Shown here: positions 1 to 7,277 of the stretch, piece after piece | Numbering within the stretch: the first letter of the stretch is position 1 | How the letters are laid out: every line of letters begins with the position of its first letter | Source: CBDUBS01 sp965365445 | GTDB lineage: Bacteria; Bacteroidota; Rhodothermia; Rhodothermales; DASSAV01 | Direction: 5' to 3' | DNA length: 13,463 nucleotides | Assembly: GCA_965365445.1 (NCBI GenBank) | Contig: CBDUBS010000092.1 | Location: 1-13,463, forward strand | Notes under the pieces: generated by a model | The model's database searches: none | What the model saw: the letters and a program-made list of their open reading frames with translations, nothing else | What the model was told of the DNA's origin: nothing | Translations under genes and position numbers: made by a program

Positions 1-704
1 ATGTCGTCGCCGGTGATTTCCACCAGTTCCGACGCACCTTGCATCCAGGGACGGGCTCGCCCTACGGCTTCGTCGTCGGGCACTCCTTCGATACGTGCGT
101 AAAGCGCCTCCGGAGCCACCGGCACGATTTCCACGCCCAGTTTTTGCCGGAAGCGGCTCGCCGACCGGGTGCTGTTGATTACCCAGGGTTCCGTTTCGCC
201 CACCTGGAGCAGCCGGGCGTTCCGCAGCCGATCCACGGCCTGAAATGCTCGCCAGAGGGGAACGACGTCGTTCTCCGACCTCATCCAGTATATGGCCTCT
301 CCCTGCATCCGGCGATGGGCATAAAAATCGGTGCAGGAAGGATGCGCGTTCCGATGCATCAGCTCGTGGGTGAGCGATTCGGGAAGGCGGCCGGGGAGGT
401 ACGCGTTAACGAGCGCCACATGGTCCGTGCGCTCGCCGAGCCGCAACATCCAGGGTTGCACCCCGCCGCTCATTGGGACGAACACCGCCATGTCATACCG
501 AAAATCCGGAATAACCGATTCGAGCGCTTCTTCGGAATGGATGAGGTGGAACGTGAGCGACGCGGGTTCGATCTCAGGCCAGACGGCCCGTAGCCCTTCC
601 GTCAGTTCCCTGAAAGCAGTAGCCCGCTGGGCCGGGTCGCTCCAGTATACCGGAGAAGCAAACGCGAATACGGGTAGTGTTACGTGCCGCTGCAGAGCTT
701 TCAT
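1..704 (-). CDS. L-fucose/L-arabinose isomerase-like protein (partial, C-terminus outside window)
   Basis: The minus strand reads without a stop from an ATG at 704 to the window edge, giving 234 residues plus two bases. The protein resembles the N-terminal half of the FucI/AraA-like superfamily. There is a stretch of the type AVFVPMSGG at residues 73-81. A segment (NAYLPGRLPESLTHELMHRN) lies at 100-119 where relatives have the NSLPAALE-type motif. A second alpha/beta unit starts at about 160, with EPWVINSTR at 172-180 and LGVEIVPV at 189-196. Family members bind or isomerise sugars in the cytoplasm. The catalytic metal-binding residues sit in the C-terminal half, which is missing here, so activity cannot be judged. 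No signal peptide is seen. An in-frame ATG at 773 exists but lies inside a promoter-like box, so 704 is preferred. No clear Shine-Dalgarno site is present. The gene is divergent from the glycosidase-like gene at 917. The family call is from memory of motif patterns, without an alignment. Confidence 0.62.
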   Translation of the reverse strand, partial: MKALQRHVTLPVFAFASPVYWSDPAQRATAFRELTEGLRAVWPEIEPASLTFHLIHSEEALESVIPDFRYDMAVFVPMSGGVQPWMLRLGERTDHVALVNAYLPGRLPESLTHELMHRNAHPSCTDFYAHRRMQGEAIYWMRSENDVVPLWRAFQAVDRLRNARLLQVGETEPWVINSTRSASRFRQKLGVEIVPVAPEALYARIEGVPDDEAVGRARPWMQGASELVEITGDD

Positions 705-745
705 ACGTTTCTCATGGGCTCCGGCTCGCGCTACGAGCGTGGAGC

Positions 746-787
746 AAACCTGTCGCAAAAGAATGTCTTGCATCAAGGTACAGGTTT
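746..787. promoter_or_regulatory. Inverted repeat, candidate operator in the divergent region
   Basis: AAACCTGT at 746-753 is the exact inverse of ACAGGTTT at 780-787, with 26 bases between. Inside lies a smaller imperfect dyad, GCAA at 755-758 against TTGC at 768-771, extended by GA against TC across a two-base bulge. The repeat surrounds the leftward -7 box at 773-780 and the expected leftward transcription start. That position suits a repressor site, or a hairpin in the leader of the fucose-isomerase-like gene. The function is inferred from position only. Confidence 0.35.
773..780 (-). promoter_or_regulatory. Candidate -7 box for the leftward isomerase-like gene
   Basis: Read on the minus strand, these bases are TACCTTGA, close to the Bacteroidota -7 consensus TAnnTTTG. 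It is the mirror image of the rightward box at 863-870. No convincing TTTG -33 element is found 19-20 bases upstream, so the call is weak. It would give a leader of roughly 60 bases before the ATG at 704. Confidence 0.25.
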
Positions 788-833
788 TCATGGACATCTG
801 CACGAGCCATCGAACGAGATACGGGACCAGCCA

Positions 834-850
834 ACAGGGTTTGCCCCTGT
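834..850. promoter_or_regulatory. ACAGGG/CCCTGT palindrome, candidate operator
   Basis: ACAGGG at 834-839 and CCCTGT at 845-850 form a perfect 6-bp dyad around the spacer TTTGC. The dyad covers the TTTG at 840-843 that could be the -33 element of the rightward promoter. Its half-site resembles the arms of the inverted repeat at 746-787, suggesting one regulator with sites on both divergent promoters. This is an inference. Confidence 0.3.
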
Positions 851-870
851 GTGGTTGCTTCGTACCTTGA
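840..870 (+). promoter_or_regulatory. Candidate Bacteroidota-type promoter for the 917 glycosidase-like gene
   Basis: TTTG at 840-843 is followed after 19 bases by TACCTTGA at 863-870. This fits the TTTG (-33) / TAnnTTTG (-7) pattern known for Bacteroidota primary sigma factors, with one mismatch in the -7 box. Transcription would begin near 875, leaving a leader of about 40 bases before the ATG at 917. Confidence 0.42.
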
Positions 871-916
871 CGTGTCATCACGAGGCCGACGCACTACTCC
901 GATAGCACCGAACACG

Positions 917-3310
917 ATGGAATTGCTCTCTCTTCAGGAACTCGAACCTCCCATGGGCGACACGGCCGGACGGCGGCCGCTATCCTTCACGCGGGCCCTC
1001 TGGGCCGCCCCGCTCGAAGGGGAAAACGGAGCGCCCGCTTCCCGCATCATCCATGCTCGGGTGCTTCAGTTGCACAACCCGGCCGCCCTCCTCCGGCTGG
1101 GCGTAGGCAGCGCTCGGGGCTACCACAAGTGCGGCAGCGTCATGGAGAACGACTGGGTGACGGATTTTCGGGTACTCGTCCCCGCCGGGGAGGGCTGGCG
1201 GATAGTCCGGCATGAAACAGGACTGACCCGACCCGCAGGCGACGAGGTACAGTGGTTCGACCTGGAAGGGATCGAATCCGCGACGCTCATGATCGAGGTC
1301 CGTCGGTGCGGCATCGACGGTTGGTGGCCGGGCTGGAACCTGGCCTCGGGCGCGTTCCTGGTGGAAGGAGAATGCGCTCGGCCACACGAAGCGCGACGGG
1401 AAACCCTGCTGGAGGTGGAGTACGGACCTCTATCCTCCCTGCCCGGCGGTCTGTACGGCGAGTACCGGGAGGGTGAAGTCCGGTACAAATCCGCTTATCT
1501 CGATGTGGGGCTCGGCCTCGGCAGGGCCGGCCTCACCCACCTGGGCATGGATGGCAGAGGAGGGTACGACACAAGCCTGAACCTGCTGCGGCAGGCTCCG
1601 GGTATCGTCTGGCAGGGACCTTTGCTGCACCCGGTGGGCGGCGCCCCGGTCGTAGCGCCGGTGCTACGCAACCGGGTTCACGGTACGACTGCCGTTAGCG
1701 GCAACCGGGTCCGGTACGACCTGACGCTCGGCAAGACGGGCGTCCGCTACGTACTGGAGTGGGAAGTATTTGCGGACAGGCTCGTGCTGCACGCCGAACG
1801 GCGCTCCGAGCGCCCTGTGCGAGCCTGGCAGAGCGCCGCCTGGCACATCGGATTCAACCCTACGGCGACGCCGCCGCACCTGCTCGGCCGGGTGGAGAGG
1901 ACGGGAGAAACCGGCGTGACTTCGACGCCCGCCTGGCTGCACCTGCCGAACCGGGGGAGTTTCCTGATCGAAGCCGAGGGGCCGGTCCGGCTGCGCTCCG
2001 ACGCCAACCGGCCCATCGACCTGACCACGCTTGAGGTGAAGCTGGGCGAAACGAGCCTTCCCGCAGGCGATTACCTGTTGCCGGAGGGACGCCATACCGC
2101 CACGATAACCTTCCGTTTGGACCGGCCCGAGTTTCCGTTGCACGACGAAGCGCCGGAGCAGGTACGCCGCGCCGTAGAACACTGCGGCCTGACCGCCATC
2201 ACGTACCGGCCGGATACGGCCACGCTCAGCAACAACGGCGCTTCGATGCACTGCCCCATCTGCATGGATATGTGGTCCGCCGTGGCCGTGCGGCTGGGAT
2301 CGCTCCTGCCCGATCTGGAGGCCGCCGACCTGCTGCGCGACTCGCTGGAACGCTGGCTCGACGGCGGGCCCGGCTACGCCAGCGGCCCGCTGTTTACGGC
2401 CCACGGCCTCCATATGGCGGAAGACGAGTACCTGATGACCGGGGCGGCCGGACTGCTCGGCCTGGCCGACTTCCTGGAGCACCGGGGGTCGGGCGAGTGG
2501 CTGGAACGCTTTGCCGGGTCGATCCGGAAGCGGCTGGACGAAATGCGGGCTCGCGACCTCGACGGCGACGGTCTGATCGAGAGCCCGTACCGCACCGGCG
2601 TCAGCGGAGCCGACCAGTGGAGCACCTGCTGGTTCGACGTCATTTCGTTCGGGTGGAAGGATGCCTTCAGCAATGCCATCCTGTACACCGCGCTCCGAAA
2701 GCTGGCAAAAGACCTCTCGCGCCTCGAACGCCCGGATCTGGGTGAGGGGTTGGCGGAATGGGCCGACCGGCTCTACGACGTCTATGCGGCCACCTTTTTC
2801 AACCCGGATACGGGCTGGCTGGCCGGCTGGCGCTGCCGGGAGGGCCGCCTGCACGATCATGCCTTTCTGTTCGTCAACGGGGCGGCCGTAGCGGCGGGGC
2901 TCATCGAACCCGGTCGGGCGCGGAACATCATGGAGCGGCTTCTGGAGGAAACCGAGCGCATAGGGCTGCCCGATCCGTACCTGGGCCTGCCCGGCAACCT
3001 GCACCACATCCCCGACGAGGACCTGGCCGACATCATGCAGGGGTATCCCCTCGGCTATTACCAGAACGGCGGACGATCCCACGCGCAGACCCGGCACTTC
3101 CTGAACGGATTGTACCGGGTGGGCCTCACCGAAGCCGCCGATGCGCTCCTTTCCCGGCTGTGCGAGGGCCTTGCCGACGGAGCGGTGTTCGGAGGGTGCC
3201 GCAGCGGCAAGGACTGGCGCTTCTGGGACGGACGCCCCTGCGGTTACGAGGGGCTTTTGACCGACCAGTTCGGGGTGCTCGCCACGGCGCTGGAACGCTA
3301 CCGCCCCTGA
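917..3310 (+). CDS. Six-hairpin (alpha/alpha)6 glycosidase-like protein, family unassigned
   Basis: A 797-residue protein without a signal peptide, so probably cytoplasmic. Residues about 1-150 look like a beta-rich domain, about 165-405 a beta-sandwich, and about 410-797 a helical (alpha/alpha)6 barrel. This is the layout of the six-hairpin glycosidase group (GH15, GH63, GH65, GH116 and others). Visible barrel features are MHCPICMDMW at 444-453, DLDGDGLIE at 547-555, DQWSTCWFD at 566-574, and WDGRPCGYEGLLTDQFG at 770-786. The DGDG-L-I-E loop recalls loops near the acid catalyst in GH116 and GH63. E555, D566, D574 and E778 are candidates for catalysis, not assignments. Substrate is unknown; an intracellular oligosaccharide is a guess. 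The ATG at 917 is chosen because the open frame upstream (from 677) runs through the divergent promoter region and has no family-like sequence. The gene for the M1 peptidase follows after 69 bases and may be read through. Confidence 0.75.
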   Translation: MELLSLQELEPPMGDTAGRRPLSFTRALWAAPLEGENGAPASRIIHARVLQLHNPAALLRLGVGSARGYHKCGSVMENDWVTDFRVLVPAGEGWRIVRHETGLTRPAGDEVQWFDLEGIESATLMIEVRRCGIDGWWPGWNLASGAFLVEGECARPHEARRETLLEVEYGPLSSLPGGLYGEYREGEVRYKSAYLDVGLGLGRAGLTHLGMDGRGGYDTSLNLLRQAPGIVWQGPLLHPVGGAPVVAPVLRNRVHGTTAVSGNRVRYDLTLGKTGVRYVLEWEVFADRLVLHAERRSERPVRAWQSAAWHIGFNPTATPPHLLGRVERTGETGVTSTPAWLHLPNRGSFLIEAEGPVRLRSDANRPIDLTTLEVKLGETSLPAGDYLLPEGRHTATITFRLDRPEFPLHDEAPEQVRRAVEHCGLTAITYRPDTATLSNNGASMHCPICMDMWSAVAVRLGSLLPDLEAADLLRDSLERWLDGGPGYASGPLFTAHGLHMAEDEYLMTGAAGLLGLADFLEHRGSGEWLERFAGSIRKRLDEMRARDLDGDGLIESPYRTGVSGADQWSTCWFDVISFGWKDAFSNAILYTALRKLAKDLSRLERPDLGEGLAEWADRLYDVYAATFFNPDTGWLAGWRCREGRLHDHAFLFVNGAAVAAGLIEPGRARNIMERLLEETERIGLPDPYLGLPGNLHHIPDEDLADIMQGYPLGYYQNGGRSHAQTRHFLNGLYRVGLTEAADALLSRLCEGLADGAVFGGCRSGKDWRFWDGRPCGYEGLLTDQFGVLATALERYRP

Positions 3311-3379
3311 CGGGTGCAATCCTGTGTTACGGAACACTCGCACTCTCCCGCCGGTAACGTGCGGCCACACAACGCAGTA

Positions 3380-5782
3380 ATGAAGCAGATTGGGATTATT
3401 CGGGCCGGGATGCTCCTGTCCCTGTTTCTTGGTTCGGGGTATCAACAGGCGCACGGACAGCTTCCTACGAAAGCGGTACTGGATGATGCGCGGGTCGGCG
3501 CGCGCAGCCACAACATCGACCAGCTGCGCATGGTGGTGCGGGTATCCTTCGAGCCGGAGAAAGGCTTGGTGCATGGCCGGGTGACGCACTTTTTCACCCC
3601 GCTGCGCAGCCGGATCGACTCGGTGTACCTCGACGGCCCTGAAATCCGTTATGAAGAAGTCCGGCTGAATGGTAGAGCCGTTCCGTACCGGGTATGGCCG
3701 GAAGGGATTAGCATCTATCCGGAAACCCCCCGGACGTGGGGGCAGGTCGATACGCTCGACATCGCCTACGAAGCCACGCCCCGGCACGGAATGTACTTCA
3801 CAGGGTGGAACGGCGGCGAAAGAAAACAGATCTGGACCCAGGGACAGGGCCCGGGCCACCGGCACTGGGTCCCTGTATACGACTATCCGAACGACCGGCT
3901 GGTTACCGAAACCATCGTAACGTTCGACCAGGAGTACGAAGTGCTCTCCAACGGCGAGCGGGTGAGCGTCACGGACAACCCCGACGGCACCCGCACATGG
4001 CATTACCGGATGGCGGCCCCCCATGCGCCCTACCTGATGATGCTCGGCATCGGGAAATACGCTGCCGACACCGTTTACTCCTCCCGGGGCACTCCGATTG
4101 CCAACTACTATTACCCTGACCGTCCGGACCAGGCCGAACCCACTTACCGGCATACCGCCGCCCTTTTCGACGCCCTCGAAACCGAAACGGAGATACCCTA
4201 CCCCTGGGGACGGTACGCCAATCTCCCCGTTCGCGACTTCCTGCACGGCGGCATGGAGAACACCACCGCCACCATTTACACCGACACCTACATGGTGGAC
4301 GAGCGGGCGTTTCTCGACCAGAACTACGTTACGGTCAACGCCCACGAGATGGCCCACCAGTGGTTCGGCAACCTGGTCACGCAGGGCCGCAACGAAGACA
4401 TCTGGCTGCACGAAAGCTTCGCGACCCATTATGCCAAGATGGCCGAGAAAGCCGTATTCGGAGAGGACCATTACCAGTGGAACCGAAAAATCGAGCGAGA
4501 CCGGGCGCTCAGCAATCCGGGGCAAGGGCCCGTACCCATCCGGAGCACCCTGGCGGGCTCCGACCTGGTGTACTACAAGGGATCGCTCGTGCTGGACATG
4601 CTCCGGGAGGTTACGGGCAAGCCCGAGTACGACCGGGCAATCGCGTATTACCTCCGCAGAAACCTGTTCGGCAACGTCACCGGGCCGGACTTTTTCAACA
4701 CCTTCGATCAGGCGCTCGGGATGAACCTGGACTGGTTTTTCGACCAGTGGATCCTGCGGGGCGGCGAACCCCATTACGAAGTATCCTACGACTCCACGCT
4801 GGGCGCCACAGAGATCCGCGTGCGCCAGATTCAGGAAACAGGGCCGCTCAGGGGGTACTTCCGTATGCCCATTATCGTAGAGGTGCACTACCGGGACGGC
4901 TCGGCGGCCGGCCGCCGGGCCATGGTGGATAGCGCCCTCACCCTAATCCGGATACCCAATCCACAGGACAAACCGGTGGAGTACGTCCTTTTCGACCCGA
5001 ACCATACGGTGCTGAAGCGCCTTACGTTCGAGCGAACCATGGAAGAACTGGCGGCGCAGGCCCTGAAGGCCGACAACATGATCGACCGATACGACGCCGT
5101 AGAGGCCATGCGTTCCCTTCCGGTTGAAGCGAAGCGCGACGCGCTCACAGGCGTATTCCGGCAGGAGTCGTTCCCGATGATCCGGGCGGAGGCCGTCCGG
5201 CAACTGGCCGTTGACGAAGAAAGCGCGCCTCTTCTTGCCGCCGCGTTACGCGACGGTTCGGCGGACGTACGGCGGGCCGCGCTGGAGAGCGCCGTTTCGG
5301 TAACGCCCCATCTGAAAGCGGGCTTCGAGAAAGCCCTCCGCGATTCCTCGTACCGAAACATCCGCACGGCGCTGATCCGGCTGGCCGCTGAGCACCCCGA
5401 AGGAGTCGGTCGGTATCTCGAAGCAACCAGACACGTCGTAGGGCACGAACACAACGTGCGGATCGCCTGGCTGGAGACGGCGGCGCGGAGCGGCCTCGCC
5501 GCCGCCGCCGACTCGCTGGTTGCGCTGGCTGCACCGTCCTACGATATGCGTACCCGGGCCGCCGCCTTTTATGCGCTGGAACGCCTCGGGTTGTTTAACG
5601 ACCGGATCGCCTCATACCTGCTCGATGCGCTGACGTACTTCAACCGCAGGATGCGCGAACCCGCCGCCGAGGTACTTGGCCGGGCACGGGAGACGCACCG
5701 GGCCATCCTGGAACGCGCCTTTGCCGCCGGATCGTGGACGGAAGGGCAGCGCCGAACCCTGGAGGCCTATCTGGGCGGCTGA
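3380..5782 (+). CDS. M1 family zinc aminopeptidase with C-terminal HEAT repeats
   Basis: An 800-residue exported peptidase that should remove N-terminal residues from peptides. A signal peptide spans about residues 1-25, with probable cleavage after AHG; no lipobox cysteine is present. The M1 exopeptidase motif appears as HGGMEN at 289-294. The zinc site is HEMAH, with H322, E323 and H326, and the third ligand is E345 in WLHESF. Y398 in VYYKG matches the transition-state tyrosine. All catalytic residues are therefore present. From about 566 to the end the sequence becomes a run of short helical repeats (for example FPMIRAEAVRQLA), typical of HEAT repeats in bacterial M1 members. ATG 3380 begins a clean signal peptide and is preferred over the in-frame GTG at 3314, which would prepend 22 polar residues. 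No strong Shine-Dalgarno site is seen. The gene ends 11 bases from the convergent 118-aa gene. Confidence 0.93.
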   Translation: MKQIGIIRAGMLLSLFLGSGYQQAHGQLPTKAVLDDARVGARSHNIDQLRMVVRVSFEPEKGLVHGRVTHFFTPLRSRIDSVYLDGPEIRYEEVRLNGRAVPYRVWPEGISIYPETPRTWGQVDTLDIAYEATPRHGMYFTGWNGGERKQIWTQGQGPGHRHWVPVYDYPNDRLVTETIVTFDQEYEVLSNGERVSVTDNPDGTRTWHYRMAAPHAPYLMMLGIGKYAADTVYSSRGTPIANYYYPDRPDQAEPTYRHTAALFDALETETEIPYPWGRYANLPVRDFLHGGMENTTATIYTDTYMVDERAFLDQNYVTVNAHEMAHQWFGNLVTQGRNEDIWLHESFATHYAKMAEKAVFGEDHYQWNRKIERDRALSNPGQGPVPIRSTLAGSDLVYYKGSLVLDMLREVTGKPEYDRAIAYYLRRNLFGNVTGPDFFNTFDQALGMNLDWFFDQWILRGGEPHYEVSYDSTLGATEIRVRQIQETGPLRGYFRMPIIVEVHYRDGSAAGRRAMVDSALTLIRIPNPQDKPVEYVLFDPNHTVLKRLTFERTMEELAAQALKADNMIDRYDAVEAMRSLPVEAKRDALTGVFRQESFPMIRAEAVRQLAVDEESAPLLAAALRDGSADVRRAALESAVSVTPHLKAGFEKALRDSSYRNIRTALIRLAAEHPEGVGRYLEATRHVVGHEHNVRIAWLETAARSGLAAAADSLVALAAPSYDMRTRAAAFYALERLGLFNDRIASYLLDALTYFNRRMREPAAEVLGRARETHRAILERAFAAGSWTEGQRRTLEAYLGG

Positions 5783-5793
5783 CCCTCTCCGGT

Positions 5794-6150
5794 TCACCAG
5801 GAAAACTGAGCCACGGCCGCAACGACCAGCCCGATGAGCACGACGATTACCATAGGGTAATAGGCATCCGCTTGCCGGCGCATGACGGCCAAAGGCTCAT
5901 CGGCGGATGGTTTTACCCTACGGCCCGATTCGCGAATGGGCTGCTCCGCACGAGCCACTACCATTCCGGCGATGTCGATGGAGGGCCATGCGATCTTCAC
6001 CGAGTGTTCCTTCACATCGCCTGCATACCGGCGTTCCAGCCCGGGCGGCCTGACGCCGAGCGGACCTCCGGAGGTATCGGTTTTCGGCCATACGGACCAG
6101 ACCGCAGCAGCCAGCAGGCCGAACAACAGCAATCGAAAAATCCGTTTCAT
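5794..6150 (-). CDS. Small protein with two terminal membrane segments, unknown function
   Basis: An unrecognised 118-residue protein. A hydrophobic segment lies at residues 4-21 behind a basic start (MKRIF), and a second at 98-115 (YPMVIVVLIGLVVAAVAQ). Between them are about 75 mostly polar residues containing GVRPPGLERRYAGD at 32-45 and several arginines. Both ends would sit in the inner membrane with the middle loop on one side; the side cannot be decided with confidence. ATG 6150 is preferred over an in-frame ATG at 6231, because the longer version adds a charged, proline-rich stretch ahead of the natural anchor and overlaps a strong inverted repeat. It is the last gene of the minus-strand series and is convergent with the aminopeptidase gene. 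A TAGCTTGT box at 6219-6226 might give it its own promoter. Confidence 0.7.
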   Translation of the reverse strand: MKRIFRLLLFGLLAAAVWSVWPKTDTSGGPLGVRPPGLERRYAGDVKEHSVKIAWPSIDIAGMVVARAEQPIRESGRRVKPSADEPLAVMRRQADAYYPMVIVVLIGLVVAAVAQFSW

Positions 6151-6165
6151 AGGGGTATGGTGCAG

Positions 6166-6222
6166 TTGTCTCCCGACCGGCTTACGTTCCGGTCGCAAAG
6201 GTGGGGCAGCCTCTGGAGACAA
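6166..6222 (-). repeat. Nested inverted repeat before the 118-aa membrane protein gene
   Basis: On the minus strand TTGTCTCC (6222-6215) pairs perfectly with GGAGACAA (6173-6166). Inside it CGACCGG (6195-6189) pairs with CCGGTCG (6180-6174) across an 8-base loop. The 3' arms touch each other, while the 5' arms are separated by 19 bases that may form a small third hairpin. No T-run follows, so it does not look like a simple intrinsic terminator. It lies 15-71 bases ahead of ATG 6150 and could be a structured leader or a protein site. Confidence 0.45.
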
Positions 6223-6315
6223 GCTAACCATACGGTGGGTGGTGCAGCGGCGTGCGCAGGCGCAACGACATTCAGCTTTTCACTGAACGTCTATCCGCCC
6301 CGGGTCCGCCTCGCG

Positions 6316-6912
6316 TTATTCGGAGTCGATTTCGAACCGTTGTACCCAGACGATTTCGCAGGCCCCGTCGCCGGTATCGGTGCGGGTGGTGGAGGTGTTC
6401 CATCGGAAGCGCTCGGACCAGACGCGCACCAGGTAACCCTTGAAATGCACAACCTGCCCCGGCCGAACCTTGCTGATGGTTTTCCGAACCTCTCCGTCCG
6501 AAGGGATGAGATGCATGTTGGCGCTGCTGGTGCTGATTTCCTCCTTCGGGATGGGAAGCCTGCGGGCCAACCACGCGTAGCGGCGACCGCCCTGGCTGAT
6601 CTGCACATGCTCCAGAACGGCCGTATCCGACATGCGGCCCCAGCCGAGCGCCAGATCGTACGGTGCGAGTCCGGCGGAGGGGCCGAGCCGGTAGCGTTCG
6701 GAGCCTAGCACACGGGCGGTTGCCTCGAAGCCGGCTACCGGTGTGATGAGATATCCGTCGTAAAGAAAGGGCGCTTCCCCGTTCAGTTCCGTCTGGAGCG
6801 GCGGAGCAGGCGCCAGAATACCCGGCGGTTGATGAACGGACCGATGAGCCCACCAGAACGCCCCCGACCCCATCAGAAACAGAACCAGCAGGAGGCGCGG
6901 GAGGGAGAGCAT
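6316..6912 (-). CDS. Membrane-anchored extracytoplasmic protein of a conserved uncharacterised family
   Basis: A 198-residue protein with one N-terminal hydrophobic segment (residues about 5-20, LPRLLLVLFLMGSGAFWW), acting as anchor or uncleaved signal. A soluble domain follows, predicted outside the cytoplasm. The domain carries APYDLALGWGRMSD at about 83-96, SANMHLIPSDGEV at about 129-141, VHFKGYLVRVW near 155, and TRTDTGDGACEIVWV near the end. From memory these blocks recur in an uncharacterised family seen in Proteobacteria and other bacteria; I know of no assigned biochemical role. The one cysteine in the C-terminal block is part of the conserved pattern. It starts 9 bases after the stop of the 94-aa membrane protein gene, so the two are almost surely co-transcribed. 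No Shine-Dalgarno site precedes ATG 6912. Confidence 0.82.
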   Translation of the reverse strand: MLSLPRLLLVLFLMGSGAFWWAHRSVHQPPGILAPAPPLQTELNGEAPFLYDGYLITPVAGFEATARVLGSERYRLGPSAGLAPYDLALGWGRMSDTAVLEHVQISQGGRRYAWLARRLPIPKEEISTSSANMHLIPSDGEVRKTISKVRPGQVVHFKGYLVRVWSERFRWNTSTTRTDTGDGACEIVWVQRFEIDSE

Positions 6913-6921
6913 CAGGGGGCG

Positions 6922-7206
6922 CTAGAGGGGATAATCGGCCGAGGTATCCGTAATTTTCCGGGTGGCGACCGCCGGCGGAGTAATCCGGTCCAGGCTGCGG
7001 CGAATCTGCCGGAGTTCGGACCGGATACCGGCATACGCAAACAAGAGTACGCCCAGAAACACGGAAGTAACACCCGACACGGCGAGAATTTCAGGAGCAA
7101 GCAACCCGACGGGCCCGATAGCAAACGGCAGGCCGTTACCCCAGAAAAACAGGGTCAAGGCGGCAATACCGACCGCCAGAAACAGGATAGCCAGGAAACG
7201 ATACAT
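6922..7206 (-). CDS. Small two-helix membrane protein, unknown function
   Basis: A 94-residue protein with transmembrane helices at about 3-21 (FLAILFLAVGIAALTLFFW) and 42-62 (AVSGVTSVFLGVLLFAYAG). A basic, heptad-like tail follows (RSELRQIRRSLDRI at 62-75). The positive-inside rule puts both ends in the cytoplasm. I do not recognise a family. It is followed after 9 bases by the 198-aa anchored protein, suggesting a functional pair. Seventy-one bases separate it from the MetE-like gene upstream. That gap holds TAGATTCG at 7228-7235 on the minus strand, one mismatch from the Bacteroidota -7 consensus, but no clear -33 element, so a separate promoter is possible but unproven. Confidence 0.72.
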   Translation of the reverse strand: MYRFLAILFLAVGIAALTLFFWGNGLPFAIGPVGLLAPEILAVSGVTSVFLGVLLFAYAGIRSELRQIRRSLDRITPPAVATRKITDTSADYPL

Positions 7207-7277
7207 GTGTTTACACCCGGATTGAACCGAATCTAGAGAGGCCGGAATAGAAACATGGGTTCAGCAGTTCATTTCCG

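Noticed and set aside
39..870. Two overlapping plus-strand open frames at the left edge
   Set aside because: They are opposite the isomerase-like gene, whose minus-strand translation shows coherent family motifs. The plus-strand products are histidine- and arginine-rich with no motif.
677..916. Upstream in-frame extension of the 797-aa glycosidase by 80 residues
   Set aside because: It would pass through the divergent promoter region and overlap the start of the isomerase-like gene, and its residues look non-coding.
3324..3337. GTGTT/AACAC small hairpin between the glycosidase and aminopeptidase genes
   Set aside because: Five base pairs without a T-run is expected by chance; it is not evidence for a terminator.
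1664..4888. A 1074-codon open frame on the minus strand lying opposite the glycosidase and aminopeptidase genes
   Set aside because: It spans two well-supported genes and their gap. Its translation is rich in V, G, R, P and H without domain motifs, as expected for the antisense frame of GC-rich codons.
5783..5793. Possible bidirectional terminator between the convergent aminopeptidase and 118-aa genes
   Set aside because: Only 11 bases lie between the stop codons and no hairpin or T/A-run is seen there.
6151..6231. Longer start for the 118-aa membrane protein, adding 27 residues
   Set aside because: The added part is proline- and arginine-rich, overlaps the strong inverted repeat, and would bury the natural MKRIF membrane anchor.
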